Shown here in pieces: positions 53,208 through 63,671 of a stretch of 64,000 nt of DNA (position 1 is its first letter; every line of letters starts with the position of its first letter). Source of the stretch: Psychrobacter sp. APC 3281 (GTDB taxonomy: Bacteria; Pseudomonadota; Gammaproteobacteria; Pseudomonadales; Moraxellaceae); the NCBI RefSeq assembly GCF_030407815.1, contig NZ_JASDCS010000009.1, positions 1 to 64,000 of the forward strand. The letters are read 5' to 3'. The translations under genes and the position numbers were made by a program. Below the pieces are notes generated by a model, which saw only the letters and a program-made list of their open reading frames with translations, was not told the DNA's origin and searched no databases.

Positions 53208-55052
53208 TTATTCTACCGTGACTGATTTTGCCAAGTTGCGTGGCTGGTCGACGTCTGTGCCACGCATTACTGCTACATGGTATGACAACAGCTGCACAGG
53301 CACGCTGTAGACAATAGGGGCAAGCGTCTCGCAAACATCGGGCACATATACTAAGTGCAGTCTATCTTCAGCGACCATCTGACTGGCTTCACTAGCGAAT
53401 ACAAATAGCTCGCCATGACGCGCATGCACTTCTTGCATGTTGGCTTTTAATTTATCAAACATACTATCTTTAGGTGCCAATACGACGATGGGCATGTCTT
53501 TATCGACCAATGCCAATGGACCGTGTTTGAGTTCACCTGCCGCATAACCTTCTGCATGAATGTAAGAAATTTCTTTTAGCTTTAACGCGCCTTCCAGAGC
53601 AATCGGGAACTGTAGCCCGCGACCTAAAAATAGACAGCTTTTCTTATCCTCAAAGCTTTCACTCATGGTCTTAATGGAACCATCAAGGTTTAAGCTGGCA
53701 TAGAGTTGTCCTGGTAATTGATGTAACTCACTTAATAACGTATTTAAATGTTCGTCAGTCATGCGTTTCTGCGTGACACCAACTTTTAATATTAATAATA
53801 TCAATGCTACAAGCTGAGTAGTAAATGCTTTGGTAGAGGCGACGCCAATTTCAGGTCCTGCCAACGTCGGCAAGAAGATGTCTGTTTCACGTACCAGCGA
53901 TGACGTCGGTACATTACATAGTGCCAAGCTAACTAAGCCTGCTGGCATTTGCTTCTGGATATCGCGTAACGCTGATAAGGTGTCAGCCGTTTCACCAGAT
54001 TGAGAAATACAGATGACCAAAGTATTATCGACGACGACAGGATTGCGATAGCGGAATTCGCTGGCAACCTCGACGGAACAAGGTATACGGATAAGGCTCT
54101 CAAACCAGTATTTTGCGATCATACCAGCGTGATAACTGGTACCACAAGCAATCACTTGTACATGACGAATACCTGATAACAGTGTCTCATGACGCTGTAA
54201 AAAATCGTCGCGTAGTTTAGTCGTTTCACCATTATCCAAAGCCATCTCTATCGTACGAGCGACGGCATCTGGCTGCTCATAAATTTCTTTGAGCATATAA
54301 TGTTTGAACTCGCCTTTATCGGCATTATGCTGGGTGGCATCAATTTCATGTATCTGACGTTGGACTTCAACACCATCTGCATAAACTTGAATGCTATTGC
54401 GAGTTAATTTGGCGATATCACCTTCTTCTAGATACATAAAGCGGTTAGTCACCGGCAGCAAAGCCAACTGATCTGATGCGATAAAATTCTCACCGATGCC
54501 GACACCGATCACTAAAGGTGAGCCTAGACGTACAGTAATGAGCTCATCAGGGCAGTCTACGTGGACGATACCCAATGCAAAAGCACCGTGCAATAACGGG
54601 ATAATGGTGCGGACCGCTTCTAACAAGTCAGGCGTTTTTTTGTAAATATCATGGATTAGATGCGCCACAACTTCAGTATCTGTCTGTGAAGTAAACACAT
54701 AGCCCTTGGCTATTAGCTCTTCTTTTAGTTCAGCGTAGTTTTCGACGATACCGTTATGAACGACCGCAATCTTGCCTGACACGTGTGGGTGCGCATTACG
54801 CTGTGCTGGCTCACCATGAGTTGCCCAGCGCGTATGAGCAATACCAATATGACCATCAAAAAACTCTGGATTGATAGCGACGGCATTAACCAGTGCCTGT
54901 ACTTTACCTACTTGGCGCTCACGGTGTAGTTCACCATCACGAATAACGGTCAGACCAGCTGAGTCATAGCCGCGATATTCTAAACGTTTTAGGCCTTCAA
55001 GTAAGATATTAGCGATATTTCGCTCAGCAACGGCGCCTACAATTCCACACAT
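53208..55052 (-). CDS. glmS: Glucosamine-6-phosphate synthase (isomerizing)
   Basis: A 614-residue GlmS that makes glucosamine-6-phosphate from fructose-6-phosphate and glutamine for peptidoglycan and lipopolysaccharide. The N-terminal class II amidotransferase starts with the catalytic cysteine MCGIVGA. Two SIS domains follow (CGTSYHAG; SQSGETADTL; CLFLGRG). The C-terminus ends PRNLAKSVTVE, the conserved coding segment that TnsD binds in attTn7. The gene is intact; only its downstream terminator was displaced. Confidence 0.97.
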   Translation of the reverse strand: MCGIVGAVAERNIANILLEGLKRLEYRGYDSAGLTVIRDGELHRERQVGKVQALVNAVAINPEFFDGHIGIAHTRWATHGEPAQRNAHPHVSGKIAVVHNGIVENYAELKEELIAKGYVFTSQTDTEVVAHLIHDIYKKTPDLLEAVRTIIPLLHGAFALGIVHVDCPDELITVRLGSPLVIGVGIGENFIASDQLALLPVTNRFMYLEEGDIAKLTRNSIQVYADGVEVQRQIHEIDATQHNADKGEFKHYMLKEIYEQPDAVARTIEMALDNGETTKLRDDFLQRHETLLSGIRHVQVIACGTSYHAGMIAKYWFESLIRIPCSVEVASEFRYRNPVVVDNTLVICISQSGETADTLSALRDIQKQMPAGLVSLALCNVPTSSLVRETDIFLPTLAGPEIGVASTKAFTTQLVALILLILKVGVTQKRMTDEHLNTLLSELHQLPGQLYASLNLDGSIKTMSESFEDKKSCLFLGRGLQFPIALEGALKLKEISYIHAEGYAAGELKHGPLALVDKDMPIVVLAPKDSMFDKLKANMQEVHARHGELFVFASEASQMVAEDRLHLVYVPDVCETLAPIVYSVPVQLLSYHVAVMRGTDVDQPRNLAKSVTVE

Positions 55053-55234
55053 GGCTATTCCTTAGATTCAAATTTTAGTAGTTCAATATATAATGGTGCA
55101 AGATCAAATAATTTGGTCGGATATTAATGATGAGTCATCAACAGATAAATATGATGAAGCAGCACCACAAAGATTGCCGTACTGCTTAAAATGGTTCAAG
55201 AATGACTGAGGTTGGCTAAACCACCAATGAGCAA

Positions 55235-56611
55235 TTATTTTTTAGTTGGTCTTTGAAAGTCATTTTTTTGTACTTGACGCGCACGACCAAATGCCAACGC
55301 ACTACTGTTAACGTCTTTAGTAATCACAGAGCCAGCGGCCACAGTAGCAGTATCGCCAATCGTCACTGGCGCGACTAAGCTAGCATTAGAGCCGATAAAC
55401 GCATTGTCTTCAATGATGGTTTGCGATTTATTAGCACCGTCATAGTTACAAGTAATGACACCAGCGCCGATATTAACGCCTGTACCGACAGTCGCATCGC
55501 CGACATAGCTTAAGTGATTTACTTTACTGCCTTTGCCGATAGTCGATTTCTTAATTTCGACAAAATTACCAACTTTGCTGTTATCAGATAGTACGGTATC
55601 AGGACGCAAATGCGCAAAAGGCCCGATATCAACACCAGCACCAATATCAGCGCGATCGATCACGCAATACGGTTTGATGTAGCAGGCATTACCAATCTTG
55701 GCATTTTTGATGACACAGCCCGCTTCGATATAGACGTTGTCACCCAAGGTACAGTCACCTTCAAACACCACATTAACGTCAATAAATACATCTTGACCAG
55801 CGGTTAACGTACCACGGATATCGACACGAGTAGGGTCGGCAAACTGTACGCCAGCTTCTTGTAAGTCAGCAACTAGCTTACGTTGCCAAGTACGCTCTAA
55901 GCTAGCAAGCTGCTGGCGGTTATTTACCCCTTCAATCTCAAACGTATGCTCAGGCTCAATTGCCGCGATAGTAATACCATCGGCGACGGCCATTTTGACA
56001 ATATCCGTCAGATAATATTCTTGTTGTGCATTATCGTTAGAGAGCTTAGGCAAGTATTTGTGCAGTAGCGCATTATCGACGCAGTAGATACCGCTGTTAA
56101 TTTCTTTAATACTTTGCTCTTCAGCATCGGCATCTTTTTGCTCAACGATGGCTTCAATATTACCTGCTTGGTCACGCTTAATACGACCTAAGCCAAATGG
56201 ATTATCGACAGTCAACGTCAGCATCGACATACCATTAGTATTGGCATTTTTTAATGCTGTCAATGTCTGACAGCTTACCAATGGCACATCACCGTAAAGA
56301 ATGAGACTTTGTCCTGACTTAGGTAAATCAGACAGTGTCACCTTGACCGCATGGCCAGTTCCCAATTGTTCAGTTTGAGCAACCCAAGTAATCGGTGCTT
56401 GTGTATATTGATTGGTAATTTCTGACTTTACTTGATCACCACCAAAACCATGAACAATGATGGTTTCATCAACAGTTAGCTGATGACAAGTATCTAGCAC
56501 ATGACCTAATAAAGACTTCCCAGCCAATGTCTGCAATACCTTTGGCTTTGCTGATTGCATACGTGTGCCTTTACCGGCAGCTAAAATAATTACAGAAAGA
56601 GGAGATGTCAT
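55235..56611 (-). CDS. glmU: Bifunctional UDP-GlcNAc pyrophosphorylase / GlcN-1-P acetyltransferase
   Basis: A 458-residue GlmU. The N-terminal uridyltransferase has LAAGKGTRM and the YGDVPL metal motif. The C-terminal left-handed beta-helix (about 250-440) is built from hexapeptide repeats and includes [19 protein letters not shown] and [10 protein letters not shown]. It makes UDP-GlcNAc downstream of GlmS. The gene lies 182 bp upstream of glmS in the same direction, the usual glmUS order. Confidence 0.96.
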   Translation of the reverse strand: MTSPLSVIILAAGKGTRMQSAKPKVLQTLAGKSLLGHVLDTCHQLTVDETIIVHGFGGDQVKSEITNQYTQAPITWVAQTEQLGTGHAVKVTLSDLPKSGQSLILYGDVPLVSCQTLTALKNANTNGMSMLTLTVDNPFGLGRIKRDQAGNIEAIVEQKDADAEEQSIKEINSGIYCVDNALLHKYLPKLSNDNAQQEYYLTDIVKMAVADGITIAAIEPEHTFEIEGVNNRQQLASLERTWQRKLVADLQEAGVQFADPTRVDIRGTLTAGQDVFIDVNVVFEGDCTLGDNVYIEAGCVIKNAKIGNACYIKPYCVIDRADIGAGVDIGPFAHLRPDTVLSDNSKVGNFVEIKKSTIGKGSKVNHLSYVGDATVGTGVNIGAGVITCNYDGANKSQTIIEDNAFIGSNASLVAPVTIGDTATVAAGSVITKDVNSSALAFGRARQVQKNDFQRPTKK

Positions 56612-56780
56612 AATAGGCTCGCAAATGTAACAAAATATAATATTGGATTATAGCGCAAATGTTCATTTATAAAAATGCTGTGATGTGCAGGCTTTGTAAT
56701 TTGAATACCAATAATTTAAGTAAGTAAAATCAAATATATAAGATAGCTAAAACTGTAGTAAATATTTCTGTGAGCTAATA

Positions 56781-57386
56781 TCAAAAAGACATGAACATCA
56801 TCACAATGATGTAAATAACCAACCAAATGACCGCTGCCATGATGCCTGCAATAATATCATCTAACATTACCCCAAGACCGCCAGCAACTTTTTTGTCTGC
56901 CCAGCCAATCGGTGGCGGCTTTAAGATATCAAATACGCGAAATAGGATAAAGGCGGTCGGTAGCCAGCCCCAAAACATAGGCATCATCATTAACGACAAT
57001 GTGTTTTCAGGCTTAGGAAATAAATAAGACAAAATGTAAGATAACGGCAATAAGGTAATCCACATGCCTGCCCATTCATCCCACACAATATGTGGATCAT
57101 CGTGTACCTGCATTAACTCAGAAGTACGCCCACAGATCCAGATACCAACCAAACAAGATAAAATAGTCAACAGTAAAAAAGGAATAAAACCTAGACTCAT
57201 GAGGGGCACACCCACAATCAGCCCACCAACAGTACCCCAAGTGCCAGGTGCACGGCGCGGCAGACCACTACCTAAACCTAGCCCAAGCCAATAAACCACA
57301 CGGTCAAGCATACTGGCACCGTCTGGTAGCGGTGGGCAGTCATTTGCTTTACGGATGTCAGGCTTAGATAAGTCGTGATCAGTCAT
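56781..57386 (-). CDS. pgpA: Phosphatidylglycerophosphatase A
   Basis: A 201-residue PgpA, an inner-membrane phosphatase that dephosphorylates phosphatidylglycerophosphate. Family blocks are visible: LGLGSGLPRRAPGTWGT, VHDDPHIVWDEWAGM with the acidic metal-binding residues, and KVAGGLGVMLDDIIAG. Hydrophobic helices occupy much of the length. It lies 3 bp after thiL in the ribH-nusB-thiL-pgpA cluster. Confidence 0.93.
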   Translation of the reverse strand: MTDHDLSKPDIRKANDCPPLPDGASMLDRVVYWLGLGLGSGLPRRAPGTWGTVGGLIVGVPLMSLGFIPFLLLTILSCLVGIWICGRTSELMQVHDDPHIVWDEWAGMWITLLPLSYILSYLFPKPENTLSLMMMPMFWGWLPTAFILFRVFDILKPPPIGWADKKVAGGLGVMLDDIIAGIMAAVIWLVIYIIVMMFMSF

Positions 57387-57389
57387 GGA

Positions 57390-58421
57390 TTAGCCTGTAA
57401 AGTGTTGGTAACCAGTAAGATTGGGCCACGTTAAAAACGGTGCGGGCTGAGTTGGCGTCACTGGCTGATTTTGATAAAACAGTTCAAGACGTGAGTTATC
57501 AGAAGACTTGGTATCTGTCGCTATCGGATCTGCTAGTGCAATTACCTCGCCGATACAAGTGACAGGTGTGTTGCCAGTAGGCGGTTTGATATGTGAAGGC
57601 AAAGTAAATGCCAGTTCATAATCATCGCCGCCCGCTAGCTGACCTAATAAGCGATCAGACAAATCGACAGTAGATAATGACTCGCTACTCGGTAGCTTAT
57701 CTAAATGGATACGCATACCGACAGAGCTTTGCTGACAGATATGGCCAAGATCTTGATAAAGGCCGTCAGAGATATCTATCATCGATGTTGCACCCATCTT
57801 TGCCAATGCTGCACCTAGCGCAATACGCGGCGTCGGCATATGTAGACGATGTGCCAACTCGATACCTTGTGCGCTGTCAGGATACTTTAAGGCAAAAGCG
57901 GCATCACCAAGTGTGCCTGAAACATAAACTTTATCACCCACTTGTGCACCTGAGCGATAAATGGCTGGTGTATCTGTGGCCAGTAATCCCTGCGCGCTGA
58001 CACTGAGTACTAAACGCTCACTGCGCGTGGTATCACCACCTATCAGCGTCACGCCAAACAGCTGGCACGCATGAAACAGCCCTTTGGCAAATTCAGTGAG
58101 CCATTCGTGATTTGCTAGACGTTCAGGTAGTGCCAACGCTAGCATAATGCTATGCGGCGTCGCACCCATAGCTGCAATGTCTGAGACATTAACCGCCACG
58201 GCTTTATAGCCAATGGCAAATGCCAGTTCATCAACTCTTTGCCAGTCAGCATGAAAGTGACGACCTTGAACCAGTGTATCAATACAGCTAACCAAGCGTG
58301 ATCCTGCTGGCAATGCCATCACCGCCGCGTCGTCACCGATACCTTTTTCGATACCAGTTAATGGTGCATGTGTGGCCTGCATCTGTGAGAATATACGCTC
58401 AATCAGCTCAAACTCGTTCAT
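57390..58421 (-). CDS. thiL: Thiamine-monophosphate kinase
   Basis: A 343-residue ThiL that phosphorylates thiamine monophosphate to the active diphosphate. It opens with FELIERIF and the GIGDDAAV nucleotide/metal motif. It continues with ALGAALAKMGATSMIDISDGL and a GGDDYELAFT block, all typical of the AIR-synthase fold. It follows nusB by 8 bp, so they are cotranscribed. Confidence 0.95.
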   Translation of the reverse strand: MNEFELIERIFSQMQATHAPLTGIEKGIGDDAAVMALPAGSRLVSCIDTLVQGRHFHADWQRVDELAFAIGYKAVAVNVSDIAAMGATPHSIMLALALPERLANHEWLTEFAKGLFHACQLFGVTLIGGDTTRSERLVLSVSAQGLLATDTPAIYRSGAQVGDKVYVSGTLGDAAFALKYPDSAQGIELAHRLHMPTPRIALGAALAKMGATSMIDISDGLYQDLGHICQQSSVGMRIHLDKLPSSESLSTVDLSDRLLGQLAGGDDYELAFTLPSHIKPPTGNTPVTCIGEVIALADPIATDTKSSDNSRLELFYQNQPVTPTQPAPFLTWPNLTGYQHFTG

Positions 58422-58429
58422 GGCTAGTC

Positions 58430-59272
58430 TTAATCTTTAGTATCGTTAGCGTTTTTCTTACTCGCCTTAAAGTCACTGATATTTGCACTGGCTTTACTGG
58501 CACTACTGCGTTTGACGTTGGCTTTGTTAGCACTGATACGCGGCTTGTTGGATGCAGTCGGCTCATCGATAATCGCGCTTTCTGTTTCAGTAGCAGTTTC
58601 GATGCTATCCACTGGATTTGCTTCAGACTGTTTAGCCGCCGCTTTTTGTGACGTACGTAGATTGGCATTAGTATCTGCTTGTACCTCTAAAGCGCGCAGC
58701 TCACCGGCCATTTTATCTAGTACTGCATTAATCAATTTATGAGCATCAGTCGCCCCAAAATGATTGTTTAGCTTCATCGCTTCATCAAGCACGACTTTAT
58801 AAGGAATCTCTATACGGTTTTGTAGCTCATACGCGCCAATCAACAAGATAGCGTGCTCAACAGTATCTAGCTTATCAACCTCACGATCGAGATGCTGACT
58901 GATAAGCGCATCGAGTGCTTCAATTTGCTCTGGGATGTCGCGCATCATTTCATGATAATAACCGATATGGACGGTATGCATGGCATTGGTTGCACGCGTG
59001 CGAGCAGCGATATCGTGCGGAGCATTGGCTTTCCAGCCAAGCTTGCCATCTACATCAAAGCGGCGATCAGTGACGAGCCATTCGTATAGGCCTTGCATCG
59101 CAAAGCGACGTGCCTTACGGATAGCAGTGTGACTGGTCTTATAAGAAGACTCACTCATATCGAATGTTTGATCACCCGCACTACTGCTCGCTATACGGGT
59201 AGCTTCAGCTTGTCCATCATTGGCTTGTGCGGTTTTCGCAGCGCTAATAGCGCGCTTGAGTTGGTCAGTCAT
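58430..59272 (-). CDS. nusB: Transcription antitermination factor NusB with long tails
   Basis: A 280-residue NusB, about twice the usual length (near 140-150). The core (about 50-195) has [26 protein letters not shown] and [18 protein letters not shown]. An N-terminal extension of about 45 residues and a C-terminal tail of about 80, rich in alanine, serine, asparagine and lysine, look disordered. NusB with NusE (S10) binds boxA RNA in rRNA operons. Long tails may be a feature of the genus. Confidence 0.93.
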   Translation of the reverse strand: MTDQLKRAISAAKTAQANDGQAEATRIASSSAGDQTFDMSESSYKTSHTAIRKARRFAMQGLYEWLVTDRRFDVDGKLGWKANAPHDIAARTRATNAMHTVHIGYYHEMMRDIPEQIEALDALISQHLDREVDKLDTVEHAILLIGAYELQNRIEIPYKVVLDEAMKLNNHFGATDAHKLINAVLDKMAGELRALEVQADTNANLRTSQKAAAKQSEANPVDSIETATETESAIIDEPTASNKPRISANKANVKRSSASKASANISDFKASKKNANDTKD

Positions 59273-59488
59273 AGGGGGTCTGTACCTAAATTTTTGAGAT
59301 GATACCCAGTCAAAATATAAATTAGCAAAGTAACTTTTTAGCTTTGTTTATTTAAAATTTCAAAGGGTATAGAAATACGGCGAAAATTCAAAAAATAGCC
59401 AATTGTTTTGATAGCTGGCTAGTGCTATGAGGTGCTGTTATCACTCAATAGCAGCACCAGTTAAACTAGTAAATTTGAGCTTTAAAGC

Positions 59489-60007
59489 TTACGCTTCATC
59501 GATATCATCAATATCAAGCTGTGACAAAACAGCGATCATTTCTAGTACAACCATCGCAGCTTCAGAGCCTTTGTTGCCCGCTTTAGTACCAGAGCGCTCG
59601 ATAGCTTGCTCGATGCTGTCAGTGGTGATGATACCGTTAGCAACAGGGATATTATAATCCATTGCCACAGCGCTCAAACCTTTAGCCGACTCGCTAGCTA
59701 CAATATCAAAATGCGGCGTGCTGCCACGGATGATTGCACCCAATGCCACAATCGCGTCAAAGCGATCTGATTCAGCAGCACGTTGGGCTACAAGTGGTAG
59801 CTCAAATGCGCCAGGCACACGAATAACAGTAATATTGCTACCCAATACACCATGACGGAGTAGGGCATCGATTGCACCATCAACCAATGACTCAACGACG
59901 AAACCGTTAAAACGACCAACAACGATACCAATGCGAGCATCAGCGTTTTGATGTAGGTTACCATCGATGTGAGTCACGTCGTTGCGCTGCTGTTGTAAAT
60001 TCGACAT
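59489..60007 (-). CDS. ribH: 6,7-dimethyl-8-ribityllumazine synthase
   Basis: A 172-residue lumazine synthase for riboflavin biosynthesis. Motifs: [29 protein letters not shown], the [13 protein letters not shown] active-site segment with its histidine, and [11 protein letters not shown]. It leads the cluster with nusB, thiL and pgpA, although a 216-bp gap separates it from nusB. The gap holds a GGTGCTG / CAGCACC hairpin (59432-59459) without a T run. Confidence 0.95.
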   Translation of the reverse strand: MSNLQQQRNDVTHIDGNLHQNADARIGIVVGRFNGFVVESLVDGAIDALLRHGVLGSNITVIRVPGAFELPLVAQRAAESDRFDAIVALGAIIRGSTPHFDIVASESAKGLSAVAMDYNIPVANGIITTDSIEQAIERSGTKAGNKGSEAAMVVLEMIAVLSQLDIDDIDEA

Positions 60008-60192
60008 AAAAAATCCTTTGCTTAATAAGCGTTCAATTGAAATATAGGCGTCAATAAATAGCTAAATAGTCTGATGCGTTCAATCGACTCGGTCGCCTAT
60101 TATTTTGGCGTTGCCCTAGTTAATTGAACGAAAATAAATGGTTAGCGCTATGATAGCATTTTTTTGGGTTTTATTTGTATATTACGAGCGTG

Positions 60193-60975
60193 CTAAAGAC
60201 GCATCTGTATTCCTTGCGCTGCCATATACTCTTTGGCCTCCAATACCGTGTACTCACCGAAGTGAAAAATACTGGCGGCAAGTACGGCATCTACGCCGCC
60301 TTCTAGTACGCCTTCTGCTAAATGTTGCAGGTTACCGACGCCGCCTGAGGCGATAACTGGTACATTAACGCGGCTCGTAATTTGCTGCATCAGCGCCAAG
60401 TCGTAGCCTTTTTTGGTGCCATCACCGTCCATCGAGGTGACCAGTAATTCACCAGCGCCCAGCTCTGCCATTTTGCTCGCCCAAGCAACGGCATCGATAC
60501 CCGTTGGTTTACGGCCACCATGGGTGAAAATCTCCCAACGTGGTACGACAATACCATCGACATTGATATCAGCGACGCGTTTGGCATCGATGGCAACGAC
60601 GATACACTGGTTGCCAAATTTCTGCGCGGCTTCACCAACGAACTCCGGCGTAAATACGGCTGCTGAGTTAATCGCGACTTTATCCGCGCCAGCATTGAGC
60701 AAATTGCGAATATCAGCGATTTTTCGTACGCCGCCGCCAACAGTCAGCGGAACGAATACCGTCTCTGCCATGCGTTCAACAGTATGATAAGTGGTATCGC
60801 GCTCATCATTGGTCGCAGTAATATCCAAAAAAGTAATCTCATCAGCGCCTTGTTCGTTGTAGCGTTTGGCTACTTCAACAGGATCGCCTGCGTCTTTGAT
60901 ATCGACAAATTGCACGCCTTTGACCACGCGGCCATTGTCTACGTCCAAGCAAGGAATGATACGCTTTGCTAACAT
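60193..60975 (-). CDS. hisF: Imidazole glycerol phosphate synthase subunit HisF
   Basis: A (beta/alpha)8-barrel cyclase of about 260 residues. It makes imidazole glycerol phosphate and AICAR with ammonia from HisH. The start [20 protein letters not shown] holds the first catalytic aspartate; [11 protein letters not shown] holds the second. LTVGGGVR and ASGGVGN are the phosphate-binding loops. The ATG at 60975 fits HisF proteins in general; a GTG at 60987 extends it by four residues. No other his gene adjoins it. Confidence 0.95.
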   Translation of the reverse strand: MLAKRIIPCLDVDNGRVVKGVQFVDIKDAGDPVEVAKRYNEQGADEITFLDITATNDERDTTYHTVERMAETVFVPLTVGGGVRKIADIRNLLNAGADKVAINSAAVFTPEFVGEAAQKFGNQCIVVAIDAKRVADINVDGIVVPRWEIFTHGGRKPTGIDAVAWASKMAELGAGELLVTSMDGDGTKKGYDLALMQQITSRVNVPVIASGGVGNLQHLAEGVLEGGVDAVLAASIFHFGEYTVLEAKEYMAAQGIQMRL

Positions 60976-61160
60976 AGGGTCTTTCACCTTATAATCAATT
61001 CATAGGCGCTAGTCTAGCAAAATCACTGCTATTTCAGGCAGGTTTTCGCAAGATTATTACGCTTTTCACCATAGTTTTATCATGCGCGGTACAATTGCTG
61101 TCATTACCGCATAAATTTATCCTATTTAACTTCTTATCCAATTGCTATAAGTGAGATGTC

Positions 61161-62324
61161 ATGTCCGTCTATACCCAGTTAACCGATGATCAGTTTGCCG
61201 CCTTTTGCCAAAGCTTTGGCGTGTCGTTTGCCCGTGCGATTCCGATCACTCAAGGTATTAAAAACTCAAACTGGTTTATTCAAACGACTGACGATGTAGA
61301 TGGCAGATACTCTTATGTATTTACCTTGTTTGAAGAACGTCCGCCTGCTGATATCGAAAAAATGGCCGTTATTCTTAATCAATTAAATGGCAAGCTACCA
61401 GTCGCTGCGCCGCTAGCTGTTATTGAATCAAATAGTTCACAAATGGATGGTGATGATAATCGCTATGTTATCCATTATGAAGACAAGGCAATTACTTTAG
61501 TGCCGTGTTTAGCAGGCTCACATCCTGATCAAACCACGCAAGCAATGTGTCATGACATTGGCGCGGCATTAGCGATGCTGCATGAAACGCTACAAGCATT
61601 GCAGCCAAGTGAGCAGTACGGCGTGCCTTTGTACCCATGGGCAGATGTGCGCGACCGTGAAATGCAGTTTATGCCAGGTGATGAAGCTAAGCTGATGAGC
61701 GATATCTGGCGCTCTTATTCAGAATTACCACTGGCAACCTTGCCAAAAGGCCTATGTCATCTAGATATGTTTGCCGACAATACCTTATGGAATCTACAAA
61801 AAGGTGAAGCGCGTTTGACGGGCCTGTTGGACTTCACCGAAGTCAGTGTTGAGCATTACGTGATGGATATTGCCATTACTATCAATGATTTTTGTACCAC
61901 GTGGGGCGTTGCAGAACAAGGCGAATCCGTTAACTTTGACCGCAGTAAAATGGCAGCATTCTTACAAGGTTATGAGTCGATCCGCCCGCTAAATAACGAC
62001 GAAAACCGTGCACTACCTGTTATGCTGGCAAAGGCGGCGGTGATTTTCTGGTTATTACGCCTAAATGTGATTCACTACAATCGTACCGAAGGTCGTACGG
62101 GTGATAACATCATGGTCAAAAATCCTGATTTGATGAAGCGTCTGGCCGCTTACCATTGGGCACACGTTGAAAAATCGCAAAATACCGTATTTGTACTATT
62201 AAACAAACCAGACAATCAAATAGTCGGCGTGTTTAGCAGTATCACCCAAGCTGAGCAAGCGCAGGAAACATTAAATAGTAGTGAATTTGCAATCAAAGAA
62301 TATACGCTAGATCAATTATCGTAA
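61161..62324 (+). CDS. thrB: Homoserine kinase, APH-type (ThrB)
   Basis: A 387-residue kinase of the aminoglycoside-phosphotransferase fold, the ThrB type of Pseudomonas and relatives. It begins SVYTQLTDDQFAAFCQSFG, and has GIKNSNWFI, the catalytic-loop motif LCHLDMFADNTLW, and GLLDFTEVS for metal binding. It phosphorylates homoserine for threonine synthesis. A C-terminal extension of about 60 residues beyond the usual end near 320 has an unknown role. It is divergent from hisF across 185 bp. Confidence 0.9.
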   Translation: MSVYTQLTDDQFAAFCQSFGVSFARAIPITQGIKNSNWFIQTTDDVDGRYSYVFTLFEERPPADIEKMAVILNQLNGKLPVAAPLAVIESNSSQMDGDDNRYVIHYEDKAITLVPCLAGSHPDQTTQAMCHDIGAALAMLHETLQALQPSEQYGVPLYPWADVRDREMQFMPGDEAKLMSDIWRSYSELPLATLPKGLCHLDMFADNTLWNLQKGEARLTGLLDFTEVSVEHYVMDIAITINDFCTTWGVAEQGESVNFDRSKMAAFLQGYESIRPLNNDENRALPVMLAKAAVIFWLLRLNVIHYNRTEGRTGDNIMVKNPDLMKRLAAYHWAHVEKSQNTVFVLLNKPDNQIVGVFSSITQAEQAQETLNSSEFAIKEYTLDQLS

Positions 62325-62396
62325 GCGTTGCTTATTCATTTATTCTAGTACTAATGCTAGTACTAATTTTAGCACCGAAACCTTAGAGGCGACCCC

Positions 62397-62726
62397 ATGA
62401 CCGATCAAGTTGATAACTGGCACAAACTGGCGCGCTACGATACCAATATGCAAGGTGAGCTGCACGCCAACCTACTACGTAATAACGGCATTACCGTGTC
62501 CTTGCAGCCGCTTAGCGCTATCCCAGGTATGAACTCGGGTATCGTTCTCTGGGTAGAAAGTACTGATCTGGCAGAAGCTCAGCGCATTTTGGATACCATC
62601 CCAACTGATGGTGCGGCCTTACTAAATGAAATGAGTGATGCTGACTTTGATGCGCTATCTGCTGCTCAAAGCAATGCTCCCCAAGGTAACTCGATAATAG
62701 ACGACAATAACGGCGGTAATGATTAA
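62397..62726 (+). CDS. DUF2007 family protein
   Basis: A 109-residue protein of the DUF2007 (putative signal transducing protein) type. WHKLARYDTNMQGELHANLL begins the small ferredoxin-like domain, and LWVESTDLAEAQRIL matches its second half. An acidic tail follows. Its stop codon directly abuts the next start (TAAATG), so both genes are probably cotranscribed, possibly with thrB 72 bp upstream. Confidence 0.82.
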   Translation: MTDQVDNWHKLARYDTNMQGELHANLLRNNGITVSLQPLSAIPGMNSGIVLWVESTDLAEAQRILDTIPTDGAALLNEMSDADFDALSAAQSNAPQGNSIIDDNNGGND

Positions 62727-63647
62727 ATGTGTCAACTCTTAGGAATGAACTGTAATACCCCAACGGATATTGGCTTTAGCTTTGCAGGATTTCGCAAGCG
62801 CGGCGGGATGACTGACAGTCATGAAGATGGCTTTGGCATTGCATTTTTCGAGCGTAGCGAATGCAGCAATAATGATAGAATTAACGATGAGACGGCAAAT
62901 GACTCAACGGGTCTGCGTCTGTTTCATGATAATCGTCCAAGCCATCTATCGCCAGTCGCCGATTTGGTCAATAACTACCCAATCAAAGCCATGAATGTCA
63001 TCGCGCATATTCGTAAAGCGACGCAAGGACAGAACTGTTTGGCAAACACCCATCCATTCGTCCGTGAAGTATGGGGCGAGCAGTGGGTATTTGCTCATAA
63101 TGGGCAGATGAATAGCGAATTTATCAAACGCTGTCAGCGCTTACAAGACAATGGCAATGCCTCACATTGTCAGCCAGTCGGTTCAACTGATTCTGAGATG
63201 GCATTCTGTTATTTGGTCAATCGTCTAAAGAGTAGCTTTAAGTCACGCCCTGATGACAAGACGCTTTTTAACTTTTTGACCACGCAATGTCGTTATCTAT
63301 CTGCCAATGGGTTATTTAATTGCTTAATATCGAATGGCAGGTGGCAACTGGCTTATGCGGGCAGCCTACTGTTTTATCTTACGCGCAAAGCACCATTTGG
63401 TGAAGCGAAACTCGCTGATGATGATATGGCGATTAACTTTGGTGATGTGACCACAGACACGGATAAAGTTACTATTTTAGTCACCGTGCCACTGACTGAA
63501 AATGAGAAATGGCAGCAGCTCGCCGTCAATGAATGCTTAATTTTTCAAGACGGTGATGTCATTTATAAAGACAGCCCAAGTCAGCGCAAGTTTTTAACAG
63601 TGGATGAAGGCATTGCGATTGCACGAGCCGTTGGAGCGAGTGTTTAG
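62727..63647 (+). CDS. Class II glutamine amidotransferase (YafJ-like)
   Basis: A 306-residue protein starting MCQLLGMN, with the N-terminal nucleophile cysteine at position 2 after Met removal. The class II amidotransferase pattern continues with RGGMTDSHEDGFGIAFFE, AHIRKATQG and FAHNGQM. It lacks a synthase domain, so it is a stand-alone amidohydrolase-like protein. YafJ-type proteins have no fixed substrate. It is coupled to the DUF2007 gene. Confidence 0.88.
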   Translation: MCQLLGMNCNTPTDIGFSFAGFRKRGGMTDSHEDGFGIAFFERSECSNNDRINDETANDSTGLRLFHDNRPSHLSPVADLVNNYPIKAMNVIAHIRKATQGQNCLANTHPFVREVWGEQWVFAHNGQMNSEFIKRCQRLQDNGNASHCQPVGSTDSEMAFCYLVNRLKSSFKSRPDDKTLFNFLTTQCRYLSANGLFNCLISNGRWQLAYAGSLLFYLTRKAPFGEAKLADDDMAINFGDVTTDTDKVTILVTVPLTENEKWQQLAVNECLIFQDGDVIYKDSPSQRKFLTVDEGIAIARAVGASV

Positions 63648-63671
63648 CGGTTAATGAATATCCAATACTGT

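Noticed and set aside
59432..59459. Hairpin GGTGCTG / CAGCACC as ribH terminator
   Set aside because: There is no T run on the minus strand after it, so I mention it only with ribH and do not call it a terminator.
60008..60192. FMN riboswitch before ribH
   Set aside because: I could not find the conserved RFN helices. The region shows only AT-rich spacer DNA.
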